Shown here: positions 46,925 through 57,268 of the stretch, in pieces
Layout of the letters: every line of letters begins with the position of its first letter
How positions within the stretch are numbered: the stretch's first letter is position 1
Assembly: GCF_012272855.1 (NCBI RefSeq)
Contig: NZ_JAAXCQ010000006.1
Coordinates: 124,001 to 188,000, forward strand
DNA: 64,000 nt
Direction: 5' to 3'
DNA from: Arenibacter sp. 6A1
GTDB taxonomy: Bacteria > Bacteroidota > Bacteroidia > Flavobacteriales > Flavobacteriaceae
Made by a program: the position numbers and the translations under genes
The notes under the pieces: generated by a model
What the model was told of the DNA's origin: nothing
Database searches by the model: none
Seen by the model: the letters and a program-made list of their open reading frames with translations, nothing else

Positions 46925-48820
46925 ATGACTAAAGTAATACCCCATAGTATATTTTCTGAATTTGATATTAATCTTTTTAAGTCAGGAAAACACTTCAAAC
47001 TATATGAAAAATTAGGATCTCATCCTCTTGAGGTAAATGGAGTTAAAGGTACTTATTTTGCGGTTTGGGCACCGTCTGCAAGGTCGGTCGCTGTTGTTGG
47101 CGATTTTAACCATTGGAACGAGGCAGAACATCACTTGCATGTCCGTTGGGATGGCAGTGGTATTTGGGAAGGTTTTGTTCCCGAACTAGGGGTGGGAACA
47201 TTGTATAAATATCTTATCCACTCTAGTAACCATGGCGTTGTTACTGAAAAGGCAGACCCATTTGCCAAAAGTTGCGAGCATCCACCAAAAACGGCCTCTA
47301 TTGTCTCTGAAGCTACTCACCAATGGAATGACAAGACTTGGATGGCAACGAGAAAAGATAAAAATGCCCTGGACAAACCTTACGCTGTTTATGAGGTTCA
47401 TTTGGGTTCATGGAAGCGAAAGGGCGATAATGAGTTTTTAACCTATACCGAGTTTGCCGATGAATTGGTGGCCTATGTAAAAGAAATGAATTTTACCCAT
47501 GTAGAGTTTATGCCTATTATGGAATATCCCTACGATCCGTCTTGGGGGTATCAGCTTACCGGTTATTTTGCGCCTACCTCTAGATTTGGGTCTCCAGAAG
47601 ACTTAAAGCTCTTGATTGATAAAATGCACCAAAACGATATAGGGGTCATCCTAGACTGGGTGCCTTCCCATTTTCCTGAGGATGCCCATGGATTAGGATT
47701 CTTTGATGGTTCTCATCTTTTTGAGCACCCAGATCGTAGAAAAGGATACCACCCCGATTGGAAGAGTTTAATCTTTAATTATGGTAGAAACGAAGTAAGG
47801 GCGTTTTTGATCAGTAATGCCATGTATTGGTTAGATCAATACCACGTCGATGCCTTACGGGTCGATGCCGTAGCCTCTATGTTGTATTTGGACTACTCAA
47901 GGGAAGAAGGGGAGTGGGAGCCAAATATTTATGGAAACAACGAAAATTTAGACGCTATTTCTTTTTTGAAGGAACTCAACGAAACCCTATATGCCAATTT
48001 TGAAGGAATTCAGATGATCGCAGAAGAATCTACCTCTTTCCCAATGGTAACTAAGCCAGTGAACATGGGTGGACTAGGATTTGGTATGAAATGGATGATG
48101 GGATGGATGCACGATACCCTGGAATATTTTAAGAAGGAAGCAATCTATAGAAAACATCATCAAAACGATTTGACCTTTAGTGCTACATATGCCTTTTCCG
48201 AAAATTTCATGCTCCCTTTCTCTCATGATGAGGTGGTTTATGGCAAAAAATCTTTGTTGTATAGAATGCCAGGCGATGAATGGCAGCAATTTGCCAACCT
48301 GAGATTGTTGTTCGGTTATATGTACACCCATCCAGGAACAAATTTAATTTTTATGGGTGGCGAATTTGGGCAGACAGCAGAGTGGAATTTTCAGAAGAGT
48401 TTGGACTGGCACTTATTGCAATATGATTATCATTCCGGTATACAACAATTGGTGAAGGATTTAAATAAACTCTATCAATCCTATCCAGCTCTGTATGAAA
48501 AACAATTTAGTCAGGATGGATTTCAATGGATAGATTACGGAGATCATGAAAACTCTGTTCTTACCTATGTTAGAAAAGGACACAATCCTGATAAAGAAAT
48601 TATAATAGCCTGTAATTTTACCCCCGTGCCAAGAAAAAAATATAGAATGGGAGTCACAAAATCCGGTTCCCTAAAAGAAATATTCAATACGGACGATAAA
48701 AAATATGGGGGTTCTGGTATGAAAAATAAGACACTAAAAGTCAGTGATATTTCTTGGCACGGCTTGGATAATTCCGTTGAAATAACGATTCCGCCTTTAG
48801 GAATGGTGGTTTTTGAATAA
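46925..48820 (+). CDS. glgB: 1,4-alpha-glucan branching enzyme (GlgB)
   Basis: Adds alpha-1,6 branches in glycogen synthesis. The start is the ATG at 46925 (MTKVIPHSIF); a TTG ten codons earlier is unlikely. The 631-residue protein has an N-terminal carbohydrate-binding module (GTYFAVWAPSARSVAVVGDFNHW), the GH13 barrel with DALRVDAVASML (nucleophile Asp), MIAEESTSFP (acid Glu) and LPFSHDEVVYG, and the C-terminal beta domain. The GH31 glucosidase gene follows 99 bases later. No glgA, glgC or glgP lies in the window. Confidence 0.95.
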   Translation: MTKVIPHSIFSEFDINLFKSGKHFKLYEKLGSHPLEVNGVKGTYFAVWAPSARSVAVVGDFNHWNEAEHHLHVRWDGSGIWEGFVPELGVGTLYKYLIHSSNHGVVTEKADPFAKSCEHPPKTASIVSEATHQWNDKTWMATRKDKNALDKPYAVYEVHLGSWKRKGDNEFLTYTEFADELVAYVKEMNFTHVEFMPIMEYPYDPSWGYQLTGYFAPTSRFGSPEDLKLLIDKMHQNDIGVILDWVPSHFPEDAHGLGFFDGSHLFEHPDRRKGYHPDWKSLIFNYGRNEVRAFLISNAMYWLDQYHVDALRVDAVASMLYLDYSREEGEWEPNIYGNNENLDAISFLKELNETLYANFEGIQMIAEESTSFPMVTKPVNMGGLGFGMKWMMGWMHDTLEYFKKEAIYRKHHQNDLTFSATYAFSENFMLPFSHDEVVYGKKSLLYRMPGDEWQQFANLRLLFGYMYTHPGTNLIFMGGEFGQTAEWNFQKSLDWHLLQYDYHSGIQQLVKDLNKLYQSYPALYEKQFSQDGFQWIDYGDHENSVLTYVRKGHNPDKEIIIACNFTPVPRKKYRMGVTKSGSLKEIFNTDDKKYGGSGMKNKTLKVSDISWHGLDNSVEITIPPLGMVVFE

Positions 48821-48919
48821 AACCTCTGAAGCCTAAAGTGTAAGTAATAATTGTTGTCGATTGCATTTCGTAGATTGTTTCGAATATGCTTTTTTTGTAA
48901 TGCAAAAAATTAACGGAAT

Positions 48920-51319
48920 ATGATTACCAATACTGAGCTTGAATATAAAGGGAATTTATATCCGAATGACATAGTTGACTTCCGCAGGGATGCCGAAAAA
49001 TTATACTTTACAACCTCTAATGGGGTTGTATTGGAAATATCCGTCCTTAGAGATAGTGCCTTTAGGTTTAGATATGCCACGGAAAATATATTTGAACCCG
49101 ACTTTTCATATGCTATTAGTGAAAGCGCTAGTATAGGGTATAATAAGTTGGAGGTAGAAGAGACTGTAACCGAGTATTTGATCATTACTGCAAAACTTAA
49201 AATTCTTGTAGATAAACGAACCTTACGGATACAAATATCAGATTTAGAAGGCACCATTATCAATGAAGACGAATTAGGGTTTCATTGGGAAGAGAATTAT
49301 CAGTTTGGCGGGAATACCGTAAAAATGAGTAAGATTACCCAAAATGCCGAAAGTTTTTATGGTATGGGGGATAAAGCTACTCATTCCAACCTGAAAGGGA
49401 AGCGCGTCAATAATTGGGTCACCGATCAGTATGCTTTTAGTAAGGATCAGGATCCTTTGTACAAGGCGATTCCTTTTTATATTGGTTTGCACAACAATAG
49501 TGCTTATGGGATATTTTTTGACAATACCTTTAGGACTCAATTCGATTTTGCTCACGAAAGAAGAAATGTAACTAGCTTTTGGGCCGATGGAGGAGAAATG
49601 AATTATTACTTTTTCTATGGACCAAAAATAGCAGAGGTTGTCAATTCTTATACAGATTTAACGGGTACGCCAGAATTGCCACCGATGTGGACCCTTGGTT
49701 TTCATCAGTCAAAATGGAGTTATTATCCGGAAAATAGAGTCTTGGAAATCGCTAAAAAATTTAGGGATTTACGGATTCCTTGCGATGGTATTTACCTGGA
49801 TATAGATTATATGGAAGGTTTTCGATGTTTCACTTGGAACAAGGAGTATTTTCCAGATCCTAAGAAAATGGTGCAGGACTTAAAGAACGACGGATTTAAA
49901 ACCATTGCAATTATAGACCCGGGTATAAGAATAGACAAAGACTATTGGGTTTACCAAGAGGCTAAGGATAATGATTATTTTTGTAAAAGAGGCGATGGTC
50001 CTGCCATGCGCGGCAAGGTGTGGCCTGGAGAATGTAATTTTCCAGATTTTACAAATCCCGAGGTACGCGAATGGTGGGCCGGACTGTACAAGGAATTGAT
50101 TGCTGAAATTGGAATTAAAGGTGTTTGGAACGATATGAACGAACCTGCTGTCATGGAGGTGCCTACTAAAACTTTTCCTTTAGATGTCAGACATGACTAC
50201 GATGGACATCCTTGTAGCCACAGAAAAGCGCATAATGTTTATGGTACCCAAATGGCAAGGGCTACCTATGAGGGGGTTAAGAAGTTTTCTTTTCCAAAAC
50301 GTCCTTTTGTGATTACCAGAGCGGCCTATTCAGGGGCGCAACGCTATACCTCTACATGGACAGGAGATAACGTCGCTACTTGGGAACATTTGTGGATTGC
50401 CAATGTACAAATTCAGCGTATGTGTATCAGTGGGATGTCTTTTGTGGGGTCCGATATAGGTGGGTTTGCAGAACAACCTAGTGGTGAGCTCTTTGCTAGA
50501 TGGATTCAGCTGGGGGTGTTCCATCCCTTTTGTAGGGTGCATTCTAGTGGGGATCACGGCGATCAAGAACCTTGGTCTTTTGATGACGAGGTAACCGATA
50601 TCGTGCGTTCCTATATTGAACTCCGTTACCAATTACTGCCTTATTTGTACACCATGTTCTATAGGTATACCAAAGAAAATGTACCCATGATAAAACCTTT
50701 GGTACACTTTGATCAGGAAGACCATCAGACACATTTTAGAACCGATGAGTTTATTTTCGGGGAACAAATATTAGTATGCCCAGTGCAAGAACCAAACGCC
50801 CAAGGAAGAAGAATGTATATTCCGAGAGGGACTTGGTACAATTATTGGACTGATGAAGTGATACTAGGTGGTATGGAAAAATGGGTGGTTGCCGGTCTAG
50901 AAAAAATCCCCCTCTTTGTTAAGGAAGGCGCTATGATTCCAAAATATCCCGTACAGCAATATGTAGGAGAGGTTGAGGTTAAGGAGCTTATTATGGAGGT
51001 TTATTATAAAAATGGGGTGGAAAGATCTTCTGTTTACGAAGACGGACAAGACGGATACGATTATAAAAAAGGAAGGTTTAGTCTTCGAAACTATAAACTG
51101 ACAGGAAGGGAAAATGAACTTATAATTCAGCAGTATAAAGGTGGAAGTTATATTTCGTCCTATGAAACCATAAAGTTGAATTTCCATGGACTGCCCTTTA
51201 CGATAGATACCATTGAGATCGACCACGTACAAGTGCCGATAGAAGCGGTGCAGTTGGAAGGTAATAGTAGTATAGTAGTGGATAAAGGTTTTACGAATTT
51301 GCACATTTCTGGCTTTTAA
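48920..51319 (+). CDS. GH31 alpha-glucosidase
   Basis: The 799-residue protein hydrolyses alpha-glucosidic bonds. The family motif WNDMNEPAVMEVP holds the nucleophile Asp, and TWTGDNVATWEHL holds the acid/base Asp. The N-terminal beta-sandwich (about 1-230, with SFYGMGDKATHSNLKG) and C-terminal beta domains fit GH31. The lack of a signal peptide suggests cytoplasmic glycogen or maltodextrin breakdown, fitting the neighbour glgB. No pullulanase or phosphorylase is present. Whether it acts on alpha-1,4 or alpha-1,6 bonds is not decidable here. Confidence 0.9.
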   Translation: MITNTELEYKGNLYPNDIVDFRRDAEKLYFTTSNGVVLEISVLRDSAFRFRYATENIFEPDFSYAISESASIGYNKLEVEETVTEYLIITAKLKILVDKRTLRIQISDLEGTIINEDELGFHWEENYQFGGNTVKMSKITQNAESFYGMGDKATHSNLKGKRVNNWVTDQYAFSKDQDPLYKAIPFYIGLHNNSAYGIFFDNTFRTQFDFAHERRNVTSFWADGGEMNYYFFYGPKIAEVVNSYTDLTGTPELPPMWTLGFHQSKWSYYPENRVLEIAKKFRDLRIPCDGIYLDIDYMEGFRCFTWNKEYFPDPKKMVQDLKNDGFKTIAIIDPGIRIDKDYWVYQEAKDNDYFCKRGDGPAMRGKVWPGECNFPDFTNPEVREWWAGLYKELIAEIGIKGVWNDMNEPAVMEVPTKTFPLDVRHDYDGHPCSHRKAHNVYGTQMARATYEGVKKFSFPKRPFVITRAAYSGAQRYTSTWTGDNVATWEHLWIANVQIQRMCISGMSFVGSDIGGFAEQPSGELFARWIQLGVFHPFCRVHSSGDHGDQEPWSFDDEVTDIVRSYIELRYQLLPYLYTMFYRYTKENVPMIKPLVHFDQEDHQTHFRTDEFIFGEQILVCPVQEPNAQGRRMYIPRGTWYNYWTDEVILGGMEKWVVAGLEKIPLFVKEGAMIPKYPVQQYVGEVEVKELIMEVYYKNGVERSSVYEDGQDGYDYKKGRFSLRNYKLTGRENELIIQQYKGGSYISSYETIKLNFHGLPFTIDTIEIDHVQVPIEAVQLEGNSSIVVDKGFTNLHISGF

Positions 51320-51458
51320 ATTATTTTGTCTTCAAGAATTGTAAAGGCACTTGATCAAAATCATACTATTGTCGAGATTTCAATGTACGTATGAATCACA
51401 CAAAAGGCTATCTCTGAGGTAGCGGGGAACAACAAAACGAACTCATAAAATAGAACAG

Positions 51459-52265
51459 ATGAAAAAAATAGCAATAATACTTTTGGTTTTTCTTGGTGTA
51501 GCGGCTTGTAAAACCAATCCTTTTACAGGAAAGAAAGTTTTGAATTTTTATCCAAACAGTCAGATTTTTCCAACTGCTTTCGCGCAGTACGATCAGTTTT
51601 TAGGGGAGCATAAGGTCATCAAAGAAACTGCTGAAGCCAAAATGATCACGAAAGTTGGGCAGCGTATTTCTACGGCAGCCGAGAGATGGTTAACTGCAAA
51701 TGGCTATCCTGGATATTTGAAGGATTATAAATGGGAATATAACTTGGTTGATGATAAAACGGTAAACGCATGGTGTATGCCTGGCGGAAAAATTGTTTTT
51801 TATACCGGGATACTTCCGATTTGTCAGGATGAAGCCGGTATTGCCGTGGTGATGGGGCATGAGGTTGCCCACGCCTTGGCCGATCATGGCGCCCAAAGAA
51901 TGAGTGCTGGAACATTACAGCAGTTAGGTGCCGTAGCAGGGAATGTTGCGATACAGGACGAAGAGAAAAGAAATATTTTTAACCAAGCCTATGGGGTAGG
52001 TACCCAATTGGGCGGAATGTTGCCTTTTAGTAGAAGTCATGAAACCGAAGCCGATAGGATTGGGTTGCAAATTATGGCTATTGCAGGCTATAATCCTGAT
52101 GAAGCTGCGGAACTTTGGAAAAGAATGAAGGCTAATGGAGGACAAGCACCACCAGAGTTTTTAAGTACTCACCCTTCCAATGATACCCGTATAGCCAACC
52201 TCACCGAATGGGCACCCATGGCTAAAAAAGAAGCCGCAAAATATGGGGTAACCTCTTTCCAGTAG
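51459..52265 (+). CDS. M48-family metallopeptidase lipoprotein
   Basis: A 268-residue zinc metallopeptidase with a lipobox (GVAAC, Cys17). The zinc-binding HEVAHA (His134, Glu135, His138) and the third-ligand motif SHETEADRIG (Glu) are present; PGGKIVFYTGIL precedes them. It resembles the M48C/BepA-like periplasmic peptidases that control outer-membrane protein assembly, without the TPR region of BepA. The gene ends just before a terminator and the MFS gene. Confidence 0.87.
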   Translation: MKKIAIILLVFLGVAACKTNPFTGKKVLNFYPNSQIFPTAFAQYDQFLGEHKVIKETAEAKMITKVGQRISTAAERWLTANGYPGYLKDYKWEYNLVDDKTVNAWCMPGGKIVFYTGILPICQDEAGIAVVMGHEVAHALADHGAQRMSAGTLQQLGAVAGNVAIQDEEKRNIFNQAYGVGTQLGGMLPFSRSHETEADRIGLQIMAIAGYNPDEAAELWKRMKANGGQAPPEFLSTHPSNDTRIANLTEWAPMAKKEAAKYGVTSFQ

Positions 52266-52296
52266 TGAGTAGTAGCTAAAAGTAAAATTTAAAATA

Positions 52297-52328
52297 AAGA
52301 AGCTGTTTTCTCATAACAGCTTCTTTTT
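52297..52328 (+). terminator. Terminator between the M48 and MFS genes
   Basis: Stem AAGAAGCTGTT (52297-52307) pairs with AACAGCTTCTT (52315-52325), with a T-run to 52328. The next gene's ATG is only 4 bases further on (52333). Confidence 0.8.
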
Positions 52329-52332
52329 ATAT

Positions 52333-53664
52333 ATGGTCAAAAATCCCCCAATAAAAGGTAGTAGGCAATTGTTAAATGCATGGGCATTTTATGATTGGGC
52401 AAATTCAGTATACAGTTTGGTAATTACTTCGGCAATTTTCCCCATCTTTTATGGGGCCCTGTTTCGAATGGCCGAAATAGAAAAGGTGGTAGTTTTTGGG
52501 GGTGAAATAGCAAGAGGTCCCCTGATAAGTTATGTTACTTCCGCGGCCTTTCTTTTTATAGCGCTCATAACTCCAATTTTGTCAGGTATAGCCGATTATT
52601 TGGGGAACAAGCGCCTTTTTATGAAATTTTTCTGCTATGTGGGGGCTATATCCTGTGTTGGGTTGTATTGGTTTTCCCTAGAACAAATTTATTTTAGCCT
52701 AGGCTGTTACTTTTTTGGCTTGGTAGGGTTTTGGGTAAGCTTTGCCTTTAATAATTCCTATTTGCCAGATATTGCTTTTCCAGATCAGCAAGACAGGATA
52801 AGTGCTAAGGGGTTTTCCCTAGGGTATATCGGGAGTGTTCTTTTGCTGTTGGTGAATTTAGCGATGGTAATGTATCCAAGTTTATTTGGGATAGAGACAG
52901 ATGCCGCTGGAGTAGCTGAAATTAAAGCGATGAGGTATTCTTTTTTAACCGTAGGTGTGTGGTGGGCATTATTCGCCCAATATACCTTTTTTAAACTGCC
53001 TAAAGGGTATAAAAAAGAAGGCGAAAGAAAACATATTCTGCTAAACGGGTTTAAAGAGCTTAAAAGTGTCTGGCATCAATTGGGCGACCAAGTGCAATTG
53101 AAGAGATATTTGGGGGCCTTCTTTGTATACAGTATGGCAGTACAGACCGTAATGTTAATTGCTACTTTTTTTGGGGAAGAAGAAATACAATGGGGATCTG
53201 ATGGTGAAAGAACCACTGGGTTAATTGTTAGTATTTTGGTAATACAGTTGGTGGCAATTTTAGGAGCGACTGTAACAGCAAGGGCTTCCAAAATGTTTGG
53301 AAATATAAAAACCCTGATCGTTGTAAATGCTCTTTGGGTATTGATCTGTATTTATGCCTATTTTGTGGTTACTCCCATAGATTTTTATATTGCAGCAGGC
53401 TTTGTTGGAATAGTAATGGGAGGTATTCAGGCGCTTTCCCGATCTACGTATTCCAAATTTATTCCAGATACCACCGATACAACCTCCTTCTTTAGTTTTT
53501 TCGATGTTGCCGAAAAAATCGGGATTGTGTTGGGGACATTTATGTACGGCTATGTGGCTCAGGTCACGGGGAATATGCGAAATGCAATTATATTTCTAGG
53601 CCTTATTTTCGTGGTGGGTGCCCTAATGTTGACTAGAGTGCGTCAAACTAATAAAGAGGTATAA
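52333..53664 (+). CDS. UMF1/ATG22-like MFS transporter
   Basis: A 443-residue carrier with about 12 membrane helices. The N-terminal signature LLNAWAFYDWANSVYSLVITSAIFP and the middle GFWVSFAFNNSYLPDIA are diagnostic of the UMF1 family of major facilitator proteins, related to yeast vacuolar ATG22. The C-terminal half has RSTYSKFIPDTTDTTSFFSFFDVAEK, also typical. The substrate is unknown; amino-acid efflux has been suggested for ATG22. The start codon lies 4 bases behind a terminator, so its own promoter is not evident. Confidence 0.85.
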   Translation: MVKNPPIKGSRQLLNAWAFYDWANSVYSLVITSAIFPIFYGALFRMAEIEKVVVFGGEIARGPLISYVTSAAFLFIALITPILSGIADYLGNKRLFMKFFCYVGAISCVGLYWFSLEQIYFSLGCYFFGLVGFWVSFAFNNSYLPDIAFPDQQDRISAKGFSLGYIGSVLLLLVNLAMVMYPSLFGIETDAAGVAEIKAMRYSFLTVGVWWALFAQYTFFKLPKGYKKEGERKHILLNGFKELKSVWHQLGDQVQLKRYLGAFFVYSMAVQTVMLIATFFGEEEIQWGSDGERTTGLIVSILVIQLVAILGATVTARASKMFGNIKTLIVVNALWVLICIYAYFVVTPIDFYIAAGFVGIVMGGIQALSRSTYSKFIPDTTDTTSFFSFFDVAEKIGIVLGTFMYGYVAQVTGNMRNAIIFLGLIFVVGALMLTRVRQTNKEV

Positions 53665-53962
53665 AAAGTACTGCAATATTTTATTGGTTAAGAGTGGTTT
53701 TTAATCAATGAAATACCTTCGCTTAGGCTCCTTGTAGGTATAAAACTCTTACCGTTATTACTGTACTATTCCTCCTAGTGAAAATTGGGGCAGGATTTTT
53801 TCTAAAAGTTTTTCCTTGTTGGCACAACAATTGCAAAAACAGAGTGGAAAACAAAGTAAGAAGTTGTCAGCCCCTATGGTTATAGGAGGTTAGCACAATG
53901 TGTCTTGAATAAATAAAAATAGTTGTACTGTCTTTCTATGACAGAATGACTGAATAAATAAT
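53665..53962. other. 298-base region upstream of lon
   Basis: Contains a sigma-54 promoter (next entry) and a leader of about 117 bases. The leader has two small hairpins: CCTAT/ATAGG at about 53876 and CTGTC/GACAG at about 53930. No ORF is seen. Confidence 0.5.
53820..53834 (+). promoter_or_regulatory. Sigma-54 (RpoN) promoter of lon
   Basis: TGGCAC (53820-53825), 5 bases and TTGC (53831-53834) form a perfect -24/-12 element TGGCACN5TTGC. Transcription should start near 53846, about 117 bases before the lon ATG. rpoN and its enhancer-binding regulator are not in the window, and no upstream activator site was recognised. Confidence 0.7.
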
Positions 53963-56413
53963 ATGAGTAAATTGAAGAATATAAATTTTGACAGTATGTC
54001 ACTGCAAGGGCTTGATGAGGATTCGGAGCTAATTCCTTTGATGACACCGGAAGATGAGGAGGAAATAAACAATGAGGCCTTACCGGAAACCTTGCCTATT
54101 TTGCCATTGCGCAATACCGTTTTATTTCCCGGTGTCGTTATTCCGATCACTGCAGGAAGGGATAAATCTATCAAGCTAATAAAAGACGCCAATAATGGAT
54201 CTAAGGTTATCGGTGTAGTTTCTCAAAAAGATGAAGAAACTGAAAACCCTGGTGTTAACGACATTAATACCTTGGGTACAGTAGCCAAGATTCTTAGGGT
54301 GCTTCAGATGCCCGATGGGAATACTACCGTTATCATTCAAGGAAAAAAACGATTCGAAGTAGCTGAGGTTCTTACTGAAAAACCTTATTTAACCGCTACG
54401 GTTAGAGAGGTGAATGAAGAAAGGCCTATGAAGGATAATAAGGAGTTTTCGGCCATAATAGAGTCTATTAAAGAGCTTTCTTTACAGATTATAAGGGATA
54501 ATCCTAATATTCCTAGCGAGGCTTCTTTTGCTATTAAAAACATCCAAAGTGATTCGTTTTTAATCAATTTTGTGTCTTCTAATCTCAACTTGAGTGTTAA
54601 GGAGAAACAAGAACTTTTAGAGATTCCGAATCTTCAGGATAGGGCATTGGCAGCCTTGAAATATATGAATGTTGAACTTCAAAAATTGGAATTGAAAAAT
54701 GATATTCAATCCAAAGTAAGAAGTGATATGGATCAGCAGCAGCGCGAGTATTACCTGCACCAACAAATGAAAACCATTCAGGAAGAACTGGGGGGCTTGT
54801 CTTATGAGGAAGAGGTTGAGCAAATGCGCGCCAGGGCTAAAAAGAAAAAATGGTCCAAGGAGGTTAAGGAGCATTTTGAGAAAGAATTGACAAAGATTCA
54901 GAGAATGAATCCCCAAGTTGCGGAATATTCTATTCAAAGGAATTATTTGGACCTGTTTTTAGACCTGCCTTGGAACGAGTTTTCTAAGGATAAATTCGAT
55001 CTGAAAAGAGCTCAGAAAATATTGGATAGGGATCATTACGGACTAGAGGACGTAAAGAGAAGGATTATCGAATATTTGGCGGTATTGAAACTGAGAAACG
55101 ATATGAAATCGCCTATATTGTGTTTATACGGACCTCCAGGAGTAGGGAAAACTTCCTTAGGGAAATCGGTAGCCGAGGCCTTGGGAAGAGAATATGTACG
55201 TATTTCATTAGGAGGGTTGCGCGATGAAGCAGAAATTCGAGGGCATCGTAAAACCTATATCGGGGCTATGCCTGGAAGAATAGTTCAAAGTCTTAAAAAG
55301 GCAGGGAAATCTAACCCTGTGTTTATTTTAGATGAGATAGATAAACTTTCCAATAGTCATCAAGGAGATCCTTCTTCGGCTATGTTGGAGGTCTTGGATC
55401 CAGAGCAAAATTCTGAATTCTATGACAATTTCCTGGAAATGGGCTATGATTTGTCTAAAGTGATGTTTATTGCTACAGCTAATAACCTTTCTGGAATTCA
55501 GCCTGCTCTTAGAGATAGAATGGAGATCATTAACGTTACCGGATACACGATAGAAGAAAAGGTAGAGATCGCCAAAAGACATTTGTTGCCTAAGCAATTA
55601 AAAGAACACGGCCTAACGGTGAAGGATCTGAAAATAGCGAAGCCACAATTAGAAAAAATTGTGGAAGGTTACACCAGAGAATCCGGAGTAAGATCCCTAG
55701 ATAAACAAATAGCGAAAATGGTGCGTAATGCAGCAAAATCGATCGCTATGGAAGAAGAGTACAATCTTAAGGTGACTTTTGAGGATGTAGAAAAAGTATT
55801 GGGGCCATCGCGTATGGAACGCGATAAGTATGAAAATAATGATGTAGCAGGAGTCGTAACCGGACTAGCATGGACTAGTGTAGGTGGAGATATTCTTTTT
55901 ATAGAATCTATTTTGTCAAAGGGGAAAGGTACTATGACCATTACCGGGAACCTAGGGAAAGTAATGAAAGAATCGGCGACAATAGCCATGGAGTTTATTA
56001 AGTCTAATGCCGATAGGTTTGGTATCGATCCTGAGGTATTCGATAAGTATAATGTGCATATCCACGTGCCAGAAGGGGCAACCCCAAAAGATGGTCCAAG
56101 TGCTGGGATTACTATGCTGACTTCCCTGGTGTCTTTGTTTACACAAAAGAAAGTGAAGAAAAGCTTGGCCATGACAGGTGAAATTACGCTAAGAGGTAAA
56201 GTGTTGCCTGTGGGTGGTATTAAAGAGAAAATATTAGCCGCTAAACGTGCTAGGATCAAAGAAATTATCCTTTGTGAAGACAATAGAAAGGATATTTTAG
56301 AGATTAAAGAAGAGTATGTAAGTGGATTGACTTTTCATTATGTTACCGATATGCAAGAAGTAATAGATGTTGCTATTACCGAAGAGTCGGTTAAAAACGC
56401 AAAAAGTCTCTAA
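53963..56413 (+). CDS. lon: ATP-dependent protease Lon
   Basis: Degrades misfolded and regulatory proteins. The 816-residue protein has the LonN substrate domain (about 43-240), a coiled coil, the AAA+ module with Walker A GPPGVGKT (390-397), and the C-terminal serine protease domain with the Ser713-Lys756 dyad ([15 protein letters not shown]). An acidic N-terminal extension of about 40 residues precedes the LonN domain. The upstream sigma-54 motif suggests inducible expression rather than simple housekeeping control. Confidence 0.97.
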   Translation: MSKLKNINFDSMSLQGLDEDSELIPLMTPEDEEEINNEALPETLPILPLRNTVLFPGVVIPITAGRDKSIKLIKDANNGSKVIGVVSQKDEETENPGVNDINTLGTVAKILRVLQMPDGNTTVIIQGKKRFEVAEVLTEKPYLTATVREVNEERPMKDNKEFSAIIESIKELSLQIIRDNPNIPSEASFAIKNIQSDSFLINFVSSNLNLSVKEKQELLEIPNLQDRALAALKYMNVELQKLELKNDIQSKVRSDMDQQQREYYLHQQMKTIQEELGGLSYEEEVEQMRARAKKKKWSKEVKEHFEKELTKIQRMNPQVAEYSIQRNYLDLFLDLPWNEFSKDKFDLKRAQKILDRDHYGLEDVKRRIIEYLAVLKLRNDMKSPILCLYGPPGVGKTSLGKSVAEALGREYVRISLGGLRDEAEIRGHRKTYIGAMPGRIVQSLKKAGKSNPVFILDEIDKLSNSHQGDPSSAMLEVLDPEQNSEFYDNFLEMGYDLSKVMFIATANNLSGIQPALRDRMEIINVTGYTIEEKVEIAKRHLLPKQLKEHGLTVKDLKIAKPQLEKIVEGYTRESGVRSLDKQIAKMVRNAAKSIAMEEEYNLKVTFEDVEKVLGPSRMERDKYENNDVAGVVTGLAWTSVGGDILFIESILSKGKGTMTITGNLGKVMKESATIAMEFIKSNADRFGIDPEVFDKYNVHIHVPEGATPKDGPSAGITMLTSLVSLFTQKKVKKSLAMTGEITLRGKVLPVGGIKEKILAAKRARIKEIILCEDNRKDILEIKEEYVSGLTFHYVTDMQEVIDVAITEESVKNAKSL

Positions 56414-56423
56414 TAGTTTAAAG

Positions 56424-56461
56424 AAGGTGTCTCCATAGGATTTTCGAGACACCTTTCTTTT
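56424..56461 (+). terminator. Terminator after lon
   Basis: 10-bp stem (56424-56433 with 56446-56455), a 12-base loop and a T-rich tail. It lies 11 bases after the stop codon. Confidence 0.8.
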
Positions 56462-56528
56462 CATTCAGTAACCATTGGATTTATAAGGAATCCTTCGAAA
56501 ATTCGTTTATTCTTTTTATTTTAACTGC

Positions 56529-57224
56529 ATGGGAAAAATTACAATTGCAATTGATGGATTTTCATCAACGGGAAAAAGTACTATTGCCAAACAATTGGCT
56601 AAATCCTTAGGGTATATTTACGTCGATACAGGTGCTATGTACAGAGGGGTGACCCTTTTTGCGATGCGCCACGGATATGTAGGGGGTGAAGAAGATAATA
56701 TTGACGGACTGATAGAGGCGCTGCCCAATATTAACCTGAAATTTGTCTATAACGAAGCCTTAGGGTTTGCGGAATTGTATCTTAACGGTGAAAATGTAGA
56801 GCGAGAAATTAGAACCCTAGCGGTTTCCAGACAGGTGAGCCGGGTTGCTACCATTGAAGCGGTACGCCTTAAATTGGTAGCCATACAACAAGAGATGGGA
56901 AAGGATAAGGGAGTTGTAATGGATGGAAGAGATATTGGGACCGTGGTTTTTCCTGATGCCGAGCTTAAAATATTTATGACGGCTTCCCCTGAAACAAGGG
57001 CGGCAAGAAGGTATAAGGAGCTTTTGGGGAAAGGTGAAAAGGTGACCTATGAAGACGTTCTTAAAAATGTACAACAAAGAGATTATATAGATTCGCACAG
57101 GGAGTTTTCTCCCTTGAAAATTGCAGAAAACTCCATAGAATTCGATAATAGTGATATGGGGCTAAAAGAGCAATTAGACAGGATCCTCAATTTTGCGCTC
57201 CGTATTATTGAAAAAGAAAAGTAA
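56529..57224 (+). CDS. cmk: Cytidylate kinase
   Basis: Phosphorylates CMP and dCMP with ATP. The 231-residue protein has the P-loop GFSSTGKST (10-18), the CMP-binding motif VDTGAMYRG (33-41) and the lid motif MDGRDIGTVVFPDA. The usual order cmk then rpsA is kept here, with a minus-strand LysM gene between them. A shared terminator lies between cmk and the LysM gene. Confidence 0.94.
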   Translation: MGKITIAIDGFSSTGKSTIAKQLAKSLGYIYVDTGAMYRGVTLFAMRHGYVGGEEDNIDGLIEALPNINLKFVYNEALGFAELYLNGENVEREIRTLAVSRQVSRVATIEAVRLKLVAIQQEMGKDKGVVMDGRDIGTVVFPDAELKIFMTASPETRAARRYKELLGKGEKVTYEDVLKNVQQRDYIDSHREFSPLKIAENSIEFDNSDMGLKEQLDRILNFALRIIEKEK

Positions 57225-57225
57225 C

Positions 57226-57256
57226 AAAAAAGGCCTCTTAAAAGAGGCTTTTTTTA
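57226..57256. terminator. Bidirectional terminator between cmk and the BON/LysM gene
   Basis: GCCTCTT (57233-57239) pairs with AAGAGGC (57242-57248), flanked by A-runs and T-runs, so it serves both convergent genes. Confidence 0.8.
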
Positions 57257-57268
57257 TTTATACACCCC

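Noticed and set aside
55669-56283. 204-codon minus-strand ORF antisense to lon
   Set aside because: It mirrors the lon coding frame, has no domain or start signal, and its composition follows lon codon usage.
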